The position numbers and the translations under genes are program-made. Positions 16,145 to 23,812 of a stretch of 44,310 nucleotides of DNA are shown here, in pieces. Source of the stretch: Bacteroidales bacterium UBA4231 (GTDB lineage: Bacteria > Bacteroidota > Bacteroidia > Bacteroidales > UBA932). The stretch spans positions 1 to 44,310 of the forward strand of contig DGXN01000004.1 of NCBI GenBank assembly GCA_002396335.1, written 5' to 3'. How positions within the stretch are numbered: the first letter of the stretch is position 1; each line of letters begins with the position of its first letter. The notes under the pieces are model-generated. The model did not search any database and was not told the DNA's origin. It saw only the letters and a list, made by a program, of their open reading frames with translations.

Positions 16145-17656
16145 ATGAAAAACTGGATTTTACTTTTAAGCGTCCTTGTTGGCGTCATGTGTTCGTGTGA
16201 AAGGCTTGAGACGATTTCCGAACAGACAACAAAGAAAAAGATAACGAATATAGATATTGCCTCATTCTCTTCTCGCGAAGCATTGCTTAATGCTATTCTT
16301 GAAAGCGAGAATGCCACAAAAGATGGAAATGATGAGAGCCCGGACGTTGATCTTTTCACTGATCCAGATGAAGTAGACTATGAGAATGACCCTATTTTAA
16401 GTATCGATTTTCAGTTCATTGACGACTCTCATTTGCTTGACGTCGCCGATTTTGAAGGCGATGAGGATTACGGTGGAATAGAAGAGGGCTCTGAAACAGA
16501 AGAAGAATCTTCCTCGCAGACGATTTATGAAGCGCTTGGCTATGACGAATTGATTCCGAACCGTTCTTTGGCAAGGATGATGAACGCAAGGGCTGAAGTA
16601 ATGGTCCAAGATACGATATATAAGGTTTCCCATCGCGGAACATATTTCTATCCAGCGATCTATAAAGAAGAATTTGAACAGTCTTACGAGTCCTTTGAGA
16701 ATAGCGATGGTACACTTATTGACAGCTTACTATATCAAATGTCAGAGCATGTATTTCGTTATTCAACCTTTGATGGTGATCTATATGAAGAAGAGGAAGA
16801 CAATCTTGAAGAAGGCGCCGATGATGAAGAAGATGGACCAAATCAAATATATGATTTGACCAAGGCCCCGACTATTGTACCGTTTTCTAATTTAAACTGG
16901 AATTCATTCCCGAGAGAGAATATATCAAGCCATACTTGGGTTGGAAAGATAATAGAGAGCATAATAGGAAGAAACAAAGCATATACTTACAACTATAACA
17001 ATAGGACACGTTTCTATGCCAAGTTCTATTATTTTAATTATTGGTTTTATCAAGAAAGTGGTGTTGTTGTGAAAACACAGAGGAAGCCGTTTCTTTTATG
17101 GAAAGCCACCAATGCTCAAGAACTCTTTGCCGGGATTCATGGTGTACTGTACCAGATGACCATTCCATCCACGAATCCAATTCTGAATAACAACTATGCT
17201 GGGTCCGTTACGGAGAGCCTTCCTTTCCAAGGAGGAAGCGGAGAGGTTTCTTATTTTATTTGCAAAACAATTACTTATAACGGGATTCTATCTTTATTAA
17301 AAGGTCCTACCGAGATGTTGTTTTCAGAATTAAGAAGAATCACCGGGCACGATGCTTCCCGGTCTAAAGTACTGAAGTTTTTTGTAGATAGCAAACTAAT
17401 TGTTTATATTCCCGCCGAATATATATACAAAACGAATACGGATCAAATCACTTACAACCTATATAAATTCCGCTATTTTGGCGTAGATGGTTTAAATTTA
17501 TTAAATTTGCCTAATAATGCTCAAGGATGGATTGCCGCTGTGACGCGTTCTGTCAAGAATTCGCCTAAGTTTAAACTCCTTGGCGGAGAAGTCAGGGCTG
17601 CAGCAAAATATGATGGGCAAATAAAAGCAGTTTCGTTATACAAACCTTATAACTAA
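16145..17656 (+). CDS. acidic lipoprotein of unknown function
   Basis: 503 residues. A lipobox ending MCSC (Cys18) marks it as a lipoprotein. Residues about 60-140 and 215-240 are very rich in Asp/Glu (SPDVDLFTDPDEVDYENDP, EEEEDNLEEGADDEEDGP). The second half is rich in Tyr, Asn and aromatic residues (NYNNRTRFYAKFYYFNYWFYQESGVVV), and ends KYDGQIKAVSLYKPYN. No catalytic motif or known domain is recognised. It follows the DUF3244-like gene by two bases and overlaps the next start (TAATG), so it belongs to the same operon. It is probably surface-exposed or periplasmic and controlled by the adjacent TPR regulator. A+T-rich like its neighbours. Confidence 0.75.
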   Translation: MKNWILLLSVLVGVMCSCERLETISEQTTKKKITNIDIASFSSREALLNAILESENATKDGNDESPDVDLFTDPDEVDYENDPILSIDFQFIDDSHLLDVADFEGDEDYGGIEEGSETEEESSSQTIYEALGYDELIPNRSLARMMNARAEVMVQDTIYKVSHRGTYFYPAIYKEEFEQSYESFENSDGTLIDSLLYQMSEHVFRYSTFDGDLYEEEEDNLEEGADDEEDGPNQIYDLTKAPTIVPFSNLNWNSFPRENISSHTWVGKIIESIIGRNKAYTYNYNNRTRFYAKFYYFNYWFYQESGVVVKTQRKPFLLWKATNAQELFAGIHGVLYQMTIPSTNPILNNNYAGSVTESLPFQGGSGEVSYFICKTITYNGILSLLKGPTEMLFSELRRITGHDASRSKVLKFFVDSKLIVYIPAEYIYKTNTDQITYNLYKFRYFGVDGLNLLNLPNNAQGWIAAVTRSVKNSPKFKLLGGEVRAAAKYDGQIKAVSLYKPYN

Positions 17657-18231
17657 TGAAAAAACTTCTGCTGATTCTGGCAATAAGTTTCCTCGGAGCA
17701 AATCTTTGCGCCGGGGAAACGCCGCCATGGGCCAAGAGAAATTGGTGTTTTGAGGTGGGCGCAGGGTGCGTTTATTCTCCCGACCCGATGTTCTTTGACC
17801 GGGCCGATTTTCCCGGCCCGTCCGGGTATTTGGAGACCGATTATTACCTCTCCTCTATTCCTGTGTCTTTTGGCCTGCGTCTTCAGGGAGGGGTTTTGGG
17901 CAGGAGTTTCTCAGATGGCAGAGGTCTTACTTTTCCGTCGGCCCAACTCATGGCAATGTGCGATTATTATAAGATAATCAGTGGCAAGCTCATGCTGTTT
18001 GTCGGTGGCGGTGCCGGTTTTTCGCATTGTGAACACACGGCATCCGTGAAGCCGAACTTGGCGTCAAACGGGTATAGCATCTTCTATTCTGATTCAGGCG
18101 ATGATTATATGGGTGCCGTGCAGGTGCGGCTAGGTCTTATCCACAGCTTGCGTTGGCGTATTGCGTTTTCGTTCACATGGTCGGATAAAGCCAATGCTGC
18201 TTTTGGATTACACACAGGCTATATTTTCTAA
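17656..18231 (+). CDS. small outer-membrane beta-barrel protein
   Basis: 191 residues with a signal peptide (MKKLLLILAISFLGANLCAGE). The rest alternates polar and hydrophobic residues as in an eight-strand barrel: WCFEVGAGCVYSP, YYLSSIPVSFGLRLQGG, KLMLFVGGGAGFSHCEH, YMGAVQVRLGLIHSLRWRIAFSFTWSD, AAFGLHTGYIF with a C-terminal Phe. The ATG overlaps the stop of the preceding lipoprotein gene by one base. Closest in kind to OmpA/OprF-like or DUF-type barrels; no specific function can be given. Confidence 0.75.
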   Translation: MKKLLLILAISFLGANLCAGETPPWAKRNWCFEVGAGCVYSPDPMFFDRADFPGPSGYLETDYYLSSIPVSFGLRLQGGVLGRSFSDGRGLTFPSAQLMAMCDYYKIISGKLMLFVGGGAGFSHCEHTASVKPNLASNGYSIFYSDSGDDYMGAVQVRLGLIHSLRWRIAFSFTWSDKANAAFGLHTGYIF

Positions 18232-18240
18232 TCGATTTAT

Positions 18241-18777
18241 ATGAAAAAGATATTTGTTATTACACTCTTTGTGAGTTTGTTATCCGCGATGTCGGGTTTT
18301 GCCCAGAACAAAAGCCGGGCTGTTTACGGAGAACTGTTCGGCGCAAGCGGTGTGGGCGTGAACTATGATGCCCGGTTTATTCCGGGCAAAGGGGATGGCT
18401 TTGGTTATCGGACGGGCCTTGGGGTTGGATTTGCGTTTTCATCGGCCGGACTTTCGTTCGAGTTTACGGATGACAAGGTGCTTGCTTATAACCGCGAGGT
18501 GTCTTTCCGCCTCCCGCTTGAGGTGAATTACTTGCTTGGCAAGGGGTCTTCCAAATTTGAGGCGGGCGTTGGTGCCGCCCTGTCTCTTTCTCGCCTTACT
18601 TCGGACGATGGTGCCGCTCCCAAGACGACATTCGGGGTTGCTCCCTACCTGGGTCTGGGCTATCGGCTGGTTACTTCTTCCGGCTTCCTGCTGCGTCTGG
18701 GCGTTCTGCCGTCGGTCGATTTCGAGTACAAGACGGCTAGCCTGTATCCCTACATCGGCCTGGGTTACGCGTTCTAG
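18241..18777 (+). CDS. small outer-membrane beta-barrel protein
   Basis: 178 residues with a signal peptide (MKKIFVITLFVSLLSAMSGFAQ). The mature part is a run of beta-strands: RAVYGELFGASGVGVNYDARF, YRTGLGVGFAFSSAGLSF, VSFRLPLEVNYLLGKGSSKFEAGVGAALSLS, TTFGVAPYLGLGYRL, GFLLRLGVLPSVDFEY, LYPYIGLGYAF, ending in Phe as barrels usually do. It lies 9 bases after the preceding barrel gene and is the last gene of the accessory block. It is less A+T-rich than the first genes of the block. Its stop lies two bases from the stop of the convergent CpXC gene. Confidence 0.78.
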   Translation: MKKIFVITLFVSLLSAMSGFAQNKSRAVYGELFGASGVGVNYDARFIPGKGDGFGYRTGLGVGFAFSSAGLSFEFTDDKVLAYNREVSFRLPLEVNYLLGKGSSKFEAGVGAALSLSRLTSDDGAAPKTTFGVAPYLGLGYRLVTSSGFLLRLGVLPSVDFEYKTASLYPYIGLGYAF

Positions 18778-18779
18778 TT

Positions 18780-19394
18780 TTACCGGAAGTACCGGTCCAG
18801 CCAGGCAGCGTTGACTTCGGCGAAGCCCGGGTCGGGATGGATGGCGGGGTTCCTCAGAAGGATGCCGCGGGCGTCTTCGTAGACATTGAAGCCCACGTTC
18901 AGCACCTGCATCTGGCCGTCGAGGGGGAGGGCGAAGACGAGGTCGTTGTCGGCCCCTTCCGTGCGGAGGAAGCGGAGCGGCGCATTTAGGGCCGACGGTG
19001 TCTTTTGCGCCAGTTCCCGCCGGGTGACCCATTTGCACATTTCGACGATGACGTCGTCCAGGAGGGCGTCGTGGATGTTCACTTTCTCGATGAGGTCGCC
19101 TGCTTCGCGGACCAGGCGGAGGGTGTAGCCTTCCAGCGAGGCGACGGCCTCCGACACTGCAGCGGGCGGGGTGGCGTCCCCGGGGAGGAGCCAGACCATC
19201 AGGCGAGCGTCGGGGTCGTGGTACAAGGTCTGGTAGAGGGCCAGGTTGCGGGCGCCGCAGTAGGGGCACTCCCACACGAATAAAGAGCCGTCCTTGACCC
19301 GGGTTTTGAGCGCAGGGTCAAGGGCGACGTTGATACTTTGGAGGGTCTGGACCTCCGTCTGCTGGTGGCAGTGATTACAGCTTGCGAGCGCCAT
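18780..19394 (-). CDS. CpXC-domain protein
   Basis: 204 residues, predicted cytoplasmic. The N-terminal half matches the CpXC family: Cys6-x2-Cys9, then INVALDPALKTRVKDGSLFVWECPYCG with Cys43-x2-Cys46, and ALYQTLYHDPDARLMVWLLPG. The paired CxxC motifs suggest a zinc-binding module. The C-terminal half (VSEAVASLEGYTLRLVREAGDLIEKVNIHDALLDDVIVEMCKWV, then a small beta domain) is typical of longer members. Biochemical function is unknown for the family. The start overlaps the end of galK by 20 bases, indicating translational coupling. Confidence 0.8.
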   Translation of the reverse strand: MALASCNHCHQQTEVQTLQSINVALDPALKTRVKDGSLFVWECPYCGARNLALYQTLYHDPDARLMVWLLPGDATPPAAVSEAVASLEGYTLRLVREAGDLIEKVNIHDALLDDVIVEMCKWVTRRELAQKTPSALNAPLRFLRTEGADNDLVFALPLDGQMQVLNVGFNVYEDARGILLRNPAIHPDPGFAEVNAAWLDRYFR

Positions 19395-20517
19395 CGCTGA
19401 TCACTACGTCGTACACCTTGGGCGCATGGCCGAATTTAGCCGTAAACTGCTCCACGGCAGCGTCCACGAAGGGTTTGTAGAGTTCGTCTTTCACCAGGTT
19501 GATGGTGCAGCCGCCGAAGCCGCCGCCCATCACGCGGGAGCCGGTGACATCCATCTTGCGGGCCAGCTTGTTCAGGAAGTCCAGCTCTTCGCAGGACACT
19601 TCGTACAGGCGGCTCAGGCCGAAGTGCGTCTGGTACATCATCTCGCCCACGGTCTCATAGTCGTCCCGCTCGAGGGCGTCGCAGACATCCAGCACGCGCT
19701 GCACTTCGCCGATGACATATTCGGCCCTCAGGAAGTCTTCCTCGGGAATCTGGTCGCGGACCTCGTCCAGCCAGAGGCGCTTGGCGTCGGAGAGGAATTC
19801 CACGTCGGGATGGTTCTTCCGGATGGCTGCAGCGGCGTTTTCGCAGCTTTCGCGGCGCTTGTTGTAAGCGCTGGAGGCCAGCTCGTGCTTGACGCAAGAG
19901 TCGATCAGCACCAGCTTGTAGCCCTTCGGGTGGAACGGGAAGTACTTGTATTCGCCGGTTTTGCAGTTCAGGCGCATCAGAGCCCCCTCCTTGCCGAAGA
20001 TAGAGGCGAACTGGTCCATGATACCGCACTTCACGCCGCAGTAGTTGTGCTCCGTGCTCTGGCCGATACGCGCCAGCTCGAACTTGTCGATACCGTTGCC
20101 GTTGATCTCGTTGATGGCAAAAGCGAAGACACTCTCCAGGGCAGCGGACGAACTGAGGCCTGCGCCCAGCGGAACATCTCCCGCGAAGACCGCATCAAAA
20201 CCGGCCACCTTGCCGCCCCGCTTGATCGTTTCCCGGCATACGCCGAAAATGTAGCGGGCCCAGCTCTGCTCCGGCTTATCCTCCTCGTTGAGGCCGAACT
20301 CTACGTATTCGTCAAAATCCAGAGAGAACACCCGTACCTTGGAGGTTCCGTTAGGCTCGATAGCCGCCATAATGCCGAAGTTGATGGCGCCGGGGAAAAC
20401 ATAACCGCCATTGTAGTCCGTATGTTCACCGATGAGGTTGATCCGGCCTGAAGACATGTACATCGTGCCTTCCTTGCCGAAGAGGGTCTTGAATTTTTCC
20501 TGAATCTTGGTTTTCAT
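19375..20517 (-). CDS. galK: galactokinase
   Basis: 380 residues, typical length. It phosphorylates alpha-D-galactose to galactose 1-phosphate in the Leloir pathway. GHMP-kinase motifs: galactokinase signature GRINLIGEHTDYNGGYVFP near residues 24-42, phosphate-binding LGAGLSSSAALES near 116-128, CGVKCGIMDQFASIFG, and C-terminal GSRVMGGGFGGCTINLV. Galactose mutarotase (galM) lies 8 kb away on the other strand; galT and galE are not in the window. A -7 element lies 26 bases upstream. Confidence 0.97.
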   Translation of the reverse strand: MKTKIQEKFKTLFGKEGTMYMSSGRINLIGEHTDYNGGYVFPGAINFGIMAAIEPNGTSKVRVFSLDFDEYVEFGLNEEDKPEQSWARYIFGVCRETIKRGGKVAGFDAVFAGDVPLGAGLSSSAALESVFAFAINEINGNGIDKFELARIGQSTEHNYCGVKCGIMDQFASIFGKEGALMRLNCKTGEYKYFPFHPKGYKLVLIDSCVKHELASSAYNKRRESCENAAAAIRKNHPDVEFLSDAKRLWLDEVRDQIPEEDFLRAEYVIGEVQRVLDVCDALERDDYETVGEMMYQTHFGLSRLYEVSCEELDFLNKLARKMDVTGSRVMGGGFGGCTINLVKDELYKPFVDAAVEQFTAKFGHAPKVYDVVISDGARKL

Positions 20518-20543
20518 ATCTTGTGTTATTTAGTGTCTATCTA

Positions 20544-20551
20544 CAAATATA
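20544..20551 (-). promoter_or_regulatory. -7 promoter element of galK
   Basis: The minus strand reads TATATTTG, an exact TAnnTTTG match, 26 bases upstream of the galK ATG at 20517. A TTTTG occurs further upstream but with only about 12 bases of spacing, so the -33 element is uncertain. Confidence 0.5.
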
Positions 20552-20649
20552 GAAATTATTGGGCAAAAAACCGAACACCCGCCAGTTTCTTTGCCTTTCT
20601 CTCTGATTGTGTTCTGTTCCTTTCGAAGCCTCCTCCGCTATTCCATACG

Positions 20650-20951
20650 GTGTATGTACATTGTTTCGGCCTCCTGCAGTCTTCTGTGTGTACATACACC
20701 TTTGGGAAGGCCCTGTATTCGGGGTTCGGCTCGGTGTATGTACATTGTATCGGCCTCTTGCAGCCTTCTGTGTGTACATACACCTCCGGGAAGGCCCCGT
20801 ATTCGGTGTTCGGCTCGGTGTATGTACATTGTTTCGGCCTCCTGCAGCATTCTACGTGTACATACACCTTTGGGAAGGCCCTGTATTCGGTGTTCGGCTC
20901 GGTGTATGTACATTGTTTCGACCTCCTGCAGCATCCTGTGTGTACATACAC
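20650..20951 (+). repeat. palindromic repeat array 1: four units, 84-bp period (RAYT-associated candidate)
   Basis: Units start at 20650, 20734, 20818 and 20902. Each is an 11-bp arm GTGTATGTACA, a 28-base loop, and the exact complementary arm TGTACATACAC; 34-base linkers separate the units. Arms are almost invariant, the loop contains CTCCTGCAG, and the linkers are themselves conserved (ending in GGTTCGGCTCG-like sequence). The array lies upstream of galK and its last arm ends 17 bases from the stop codon of the transposase gene. Linkers are not unique, so this is not a CRISPR. Open frames through it (84 is a multiple of three) are by-products. Confidence 0.9.
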
Positions 20952-20968
20952 CTCCGGGAAGGCATTGG

Positions 20969-21889
20969 CTAGAGAACGAGACAGCGTTTCAGCTGGGCCT
21001 TGCCGGCGGGATAGCGGGTGTATAGATCGTTGGCTATCGCAATTTTTTCGTTAAGCGACAGTTGGTAAACCGACTTCTTCCCTATTCTTGGAATAATCTG
21101 TGTATCAATGATTCCACATAGTTCCAGATCGGTAATGGCAGCGGTTCGGTATCGGCTTTTTTCATTGCGGAGCAGGTCCGGCAAAGAGACATCGGCCCGT
21201 ACCAGGACGGGGGCTTCGAAGGATTCCAGGGTGAGAGGTGCGGCGCCATTCTGGTCGAGGTCCTGTTCCTTCTTCCAGTCATCGCCGCTCTTTCGGCCCA
21301 AATAGTAGTTGAAAGCCTGGTAGGAGCCGTACGCAGCCTCAACAGCAGCGACGTCCAGAACGGAGGGACGCCAAAACACCCCGCTTGGAAGCATTTTCCA
21401 AGAGGGGTCGAATGCCGCTCGCCGGGGCAGAAACTGTGGAATCTGTCCCGGAGGAAGCATGTCGGGGACTTCTGCCTTTCCGAGCGACGTCCGGAAAAAC
21501 GCATTGGCCGACGAATACGGATAGGCAAAAGGTGTATCGGCCACGCCGTGATGGGGTGGATTTTTCAGGACGTAGGACAAGGCGGCGAGGAAATGCCGCT
21601 CGCCGGAAATCTCCTGCAGAAAGAAGTCGCGTTCTCCCAGCGGACCATCTCGCAAATACTTGTGATTGAACTGTTTGGTGTAAGACTCGCGAGCTGTTCG
21701 GATCAACTCTCCGGGACAGCGCGTCCGATAACAACCATGATGATGGTCTGTGAGAAATGTCTCGGCATAACATGCGCTGTCGGTCTTATAAAGGGCCGAG
21801 CACAGGCTGTTGAATGCGACGTCCATGTCGGCCGCATTTCGGAACATAACTTCGTCGTGGGACGTGTAGCAAAGGTGATAATTCGGCAT
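20969..21889 (-). CDS. Y1/HUH transposase of the REP-associated (RAYT, IS200-like) type
   Basis: 306 residues from ATG 21889 (MPNYHLCYTSHDEVMF). The N-terminal ~135 residues fit a Y1_Tnp/RAYT domain. There is a beta-strand start and an HHH cluster at 49-51 in LTDHHHGC, taken as the HUH metal-binding motif. A helix ESYTKQFNHKYLRDGPL follows, with Tyr70 the candidate nucleophile, then YVLKNPPHHG and YPYSSANAFF (RAYT-like NP and SSA signatures). A ~170-residue C-terminal extension ends in a possible helix-turn-helix (TDLELCGIIDTQIIPRIGKKSVYQLSLNEKIAIANDLY). A longer in-frame start upstream overlaps the EEP gene and was not used. It starts 11 bases after the EEP stop. The enzyme class cleaves single-stranded hairpin DNA; the flanking palindromes are the obvious candidate substrate. 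Divergent, so catalytic activity is not assured. Confidence 0.72.
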   Translation of the reverse strand: MPNYHLCYTSHDEVMFRNAADMDVAFNSLCSALYKTDSACYAETFLTDHHHGCYRTRCPGELIRTARESYTKQFNHKYLRDGPLGERDFFLQEISGERHFLAALSYVLKNPPHHGVADTPFAYPYSSANAFFRTSLGKAEVPDMLPPGQIPQFLPRRAAFDPSWKMLPSGVFWRPSVLDVAAVEAAYGSYQAFNYYLGRKSGDDWKKEQDLDQNGAAPLTLESFEAPVLVRADVSLPDLLRNEKSRYRTAAITDLELCGIIDTQIIPRIGKKSVYQLSLNEKIAIANDLYTRYPAGKAQLKRCLVL

Positions 21890-21900
21890 ATTCCAAGTAT

Positions 21901-22860
21901 TTATTGGCCGACAGGAAGGGCAACCCACACCGGGCAGTGGTCCGACACACCACCCAGGTAACGGGGACCGGAGTACGTGCGGAGGGGTTTCCAACCGGAA
22001 TGGGCCGTGTCCCAGGTCATCAGAAAGGGAATCTGCAGGATACGCATAGGCGCAGGCCGACTCTCCGGTGTTGCAAAAACAAGGTCGATCAGCTCCCAGG
22101 CGCCGTCGTACTTGATGCTGCCCAAACCCTTCCGGGCCGGTTCTGCCGCCAGATTCAGAAAAGAAGAATCCAGTTGCCGATAAACGGGATTCTCCGGGGT
22201 GTCATTGAAGTCGCCGATGGCTATAATCCTATTGATTCCCAGGCGTTTAAGCGAGTCTGACAGGGATTTCATCCGCTGTACGGCCACTTGCCGGCGGGGC
22301 TCGGAAACGGCCGCACCACCGTATTTGGACGGGTGATGGTTTACAAGGAGGGCCAAGTCGGCCCCGGAGGGGTCGGTGAAATGAGCCACCAGGATGTCGC
22401 GGGTTGGAAGGAGCGTGTCGGCCTGATAGAGATGGCAGGGATGGGCCTGGATCAGGCGCAGCCGGGACCGGCGGTACAGGAGCGCGACGTCGATACCGCG
22501 CGGGTCCGGCGAATCGAAGTGCACCACCTCGTAGTCCAGTTTCCGGAGGATGGTTTCCTGCACTAAACGCCTCAGTACGAATCGATTCTCTATTTCTGCA
22601 AGGCCGACGGCGTCGGGCAGGCCGCCCTGAGTAGACCCCGCCCAGAGGATTCCCTTGGCAACCGCATTGCATTTGGCGCGAAACCGCTTCCGCGTCCAGT
22701 GGCGGGCGCCGCGGGAAGAGAATTCCGCATCGGAAACGCCGGTGGAGTCGCAGCGCCAGTCGAAAAAGTTCTCCAGGTTCCAGAACAGGACCCGGAGGCT
22801 GTCTTCCGGCGGGGCGGCCCGGACGAAAAGACAAAGGAAAAGAATACCGAACAGCTTCAT
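21901..22860 (-). CDS. exported endonuclease/exonuclease/phosphatase-family protein
   Basis: 319 residues with a short signal peptide (MKLFGILFLCLFVRA). EEP/DNase I-like motifs in order: VLFWNLENFFD (metal-site Asn28), GLAEIENR (Glu at 89/91), DPRGIDVALLYR, LLVNHHPSKYGG, GDFNDTPEN (216-223), and the terminal GGVSDHCPVWV with the catalytic Asp-His. These residues form the Mg-dependent phosphodiesterase site used by nucleases and some lipid phosphatases. The ATG at 22860 is preferred over an upstream in-frame codon because a -7 element ends 3 bases before it. It is followed by the RAYT gene after 11 bases. Substrate may be DNA, RNA or a phospholipid headgroup; the neighbouring nuclease favours nucleic acid. 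Confidence 0.88.
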   Translation of the reverse strand: MKLFGILFLCLFVRAAPPEDSLRVLFWNLENFFDWRCDSTGVSDAEFSSRGARHWTRKRFRAKCNAVAKGILWAGSTQGGLPDAVGLAEIENRFVLRRLVQETILRKLDYEVVHFDSPDPRGIDVALLYRRSRLRLIQAHPCHLYQADTLLPTRDILVAHFTDPSGADLALLVNHHPSKYGGAAVSEPRRQVAVQRMKSLSDSLKRLGINRIIAIGDFNDTPENPVYRQLDSSFLNLAAEPARKGLGSIKYDGAWELIDLVFATPESRPAPMRILQIPFLMTWDTAHSGWKPLRTYSGPRYLGGVSDHCPVWVALPVGQ

Positions 22861-22863
22861 GCC

Positions 22864-22871
22864 CAAAGATA
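22864..22871 (-). promoter_or_regulatory. -7 promoter element of the EEP-RAYT operon
   Basis: Minus strand reads TATCTTTG, matching TAnnTTTG, with only GGC between it and the ATG at 22860. Transcription would start at about the start codon, giving a leaderless message for the EEP-RAYT pair. Confidence 0.55.
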
Positions 22872-22926
22872 AGGGCTTGTTTTGAATACGGGCATTCAAA
22901 ACAGAAAAAGTTCGGAAAATGTTTTA

Positions 22927-22969
22927 GCGGATTTTTCGGCTATTAAAAATCTTTTTTAGCCGATTCCGC
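22927..22969. terminator. imperfect hairpin between the two nuclease genes
   Basis: GCGGA (22927-22931) and CGGCTA (22937-22942) pair with TAGCCG (22957-22962) and TCCGC (22965-22969), leaving an asymmetric bulge and a loop of about 14 bases. It lies 22 bases beyond the stop of the minus-strand endonuclease gene and could terminate it. There is no clean T-run after the stem, so termination is only a possibility. Confidence 0.4.
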
Positions 22970-22991
22970 GTAAACGACAGAATTCCAGTGG

Positions 22992-23762
22992 CTAACGTTT
23001 ATAATCGATATCCCAGAAGGCCAGGTTAAAAGAAGCCTCGGCCGCATTTTCCAAGTTATCGGGAAGGGCTGGATAAAAATCCAGGCCGGTCATGATCTCC
23101 AGATCGTCAAGGGAGATGGCGCATTTTTCCAGATAGTATCGGCCCTTGTCATTCTGCATCACGAAGCCGATGGCCTGATAGGCGTCGCCATCCTGGGCCA
23201 GCACCCCTTTGAAGAAGGCGTCCGGCACCACCACGTGGTTCTGGCCGATGGTTCCATACTTGTTTTCCCCCACAATGGGACCGGTCACAACCCAGACCCT
23301 GCCGAATTCCCGCGCCCATCGGCGGACCTGTTTTTCCAGATACTGCCAGTCCTTGTTGTTCAGCTCCTCCTTCTGCGGGCAGATGTTCATGAAGTAGAAG
23401 GTTTCGCCCATGGCTTCGTCGCTCCAGAAAAAGTCGCCGGCCGGAGCCATGTGGCCCTTGGTCCAGCCACTGCCGCGGTAGTCTTCCCGCATGGCCTGCT
23501 TCCCTTTGAAATTGCGGTCCATGGAGAAAATCTTGTCATCCCGGGTGGCCTGACCGTACGTTTCTTCCGCCGTGAGTTCGTAAGCCACCCAGTTGGGGAT
23601 TAAAGTCGTCGTGTTGTAAGACGATACATATCCCTGGTAGCGGACAATATTGTCCTTTACAGTGATGGCCGGCAGTTCCAACTCCGCAGGGGCTGGCGAC
23701 ACGACTGTCTCGCAGCCGCTCAGGACCGCAATAACAAGTAGATTCAAAACAAGACGTTTCAT
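22992..23762 (-). CDS. DNA/RNA non-specific endonuclease, lipoprotein
   Basis: 256 residues. The lipobox LSGC (Cys17) predicts a lipoprotein. The mature domain is a beta-beta-alpha-metal nuclease of the NucA/Endonuclease G type: WVAYELT, GWTKGHMAPAGDF with catalytic His104 (the Bacteroidetes KGHMAP form of the DRGH motif), then MNICPQKEELNNKDWQYLE with the metal-ligand Asn near 135, and VWVVTGPIV. The start at ATG 23762 follows a -7 element by 18 bases; a longer frame that reads into the repeat array is an artefact. It probably degrades extracellular or periplasmic nucleic acids for nutrition. It lies just inside repeat array 2. Confidence 0.92.
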   Translation of the reverse strand: MKRLVLNLLVIAVLSGCETVVSPAPAELELPAITVKDNIVRYQGYVSSYNTTTLIPNWVAYELTAEETYGQATRDDKIFSMDRNFKGKQAMREDYRGSGWTKGHMAPAGDFFWSDEAMGETFYFMNICPQKEELNNKDWQYLEKQVRRWAREFGRVWVVTGPIVGENKYGTIGQNHVVVPDAFFKGVLAQDGDAYQAIGFVMQNDKGRYYLEKCAISLDDLEIMTGLDFYPALPDNLENAAEASFNLAFWDIDYKR

Positions 23763-23780
23763 GAAAAACAGATTACTCAG

Positions 23781-23788
23781 CAAAGGTA
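23781..23788 (-). promoter_or_regulatory. -7 promoter element of the endonuclease gene
   Basis: Minus strand reads TACCTTTG, matching TAnnTTTG, 18 bases upstream of the ATG at 23762. The first repeat unit of array 2 starts 25 bases further upstream, so the palindromes may overlap the upstream promoter contacts. Confidence 0.5.
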
Positions 23789-23812
23789 CACATTTTCTTT
23801 TACTTCCCGGAG

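Noticed and set aside
20556..20951. Open frames through repeat array 1 encoding CTYT-rich repeats
   Set aside because: The 84-base period is a multiple of three, which keeps frames open in several directions; no start context or signal.
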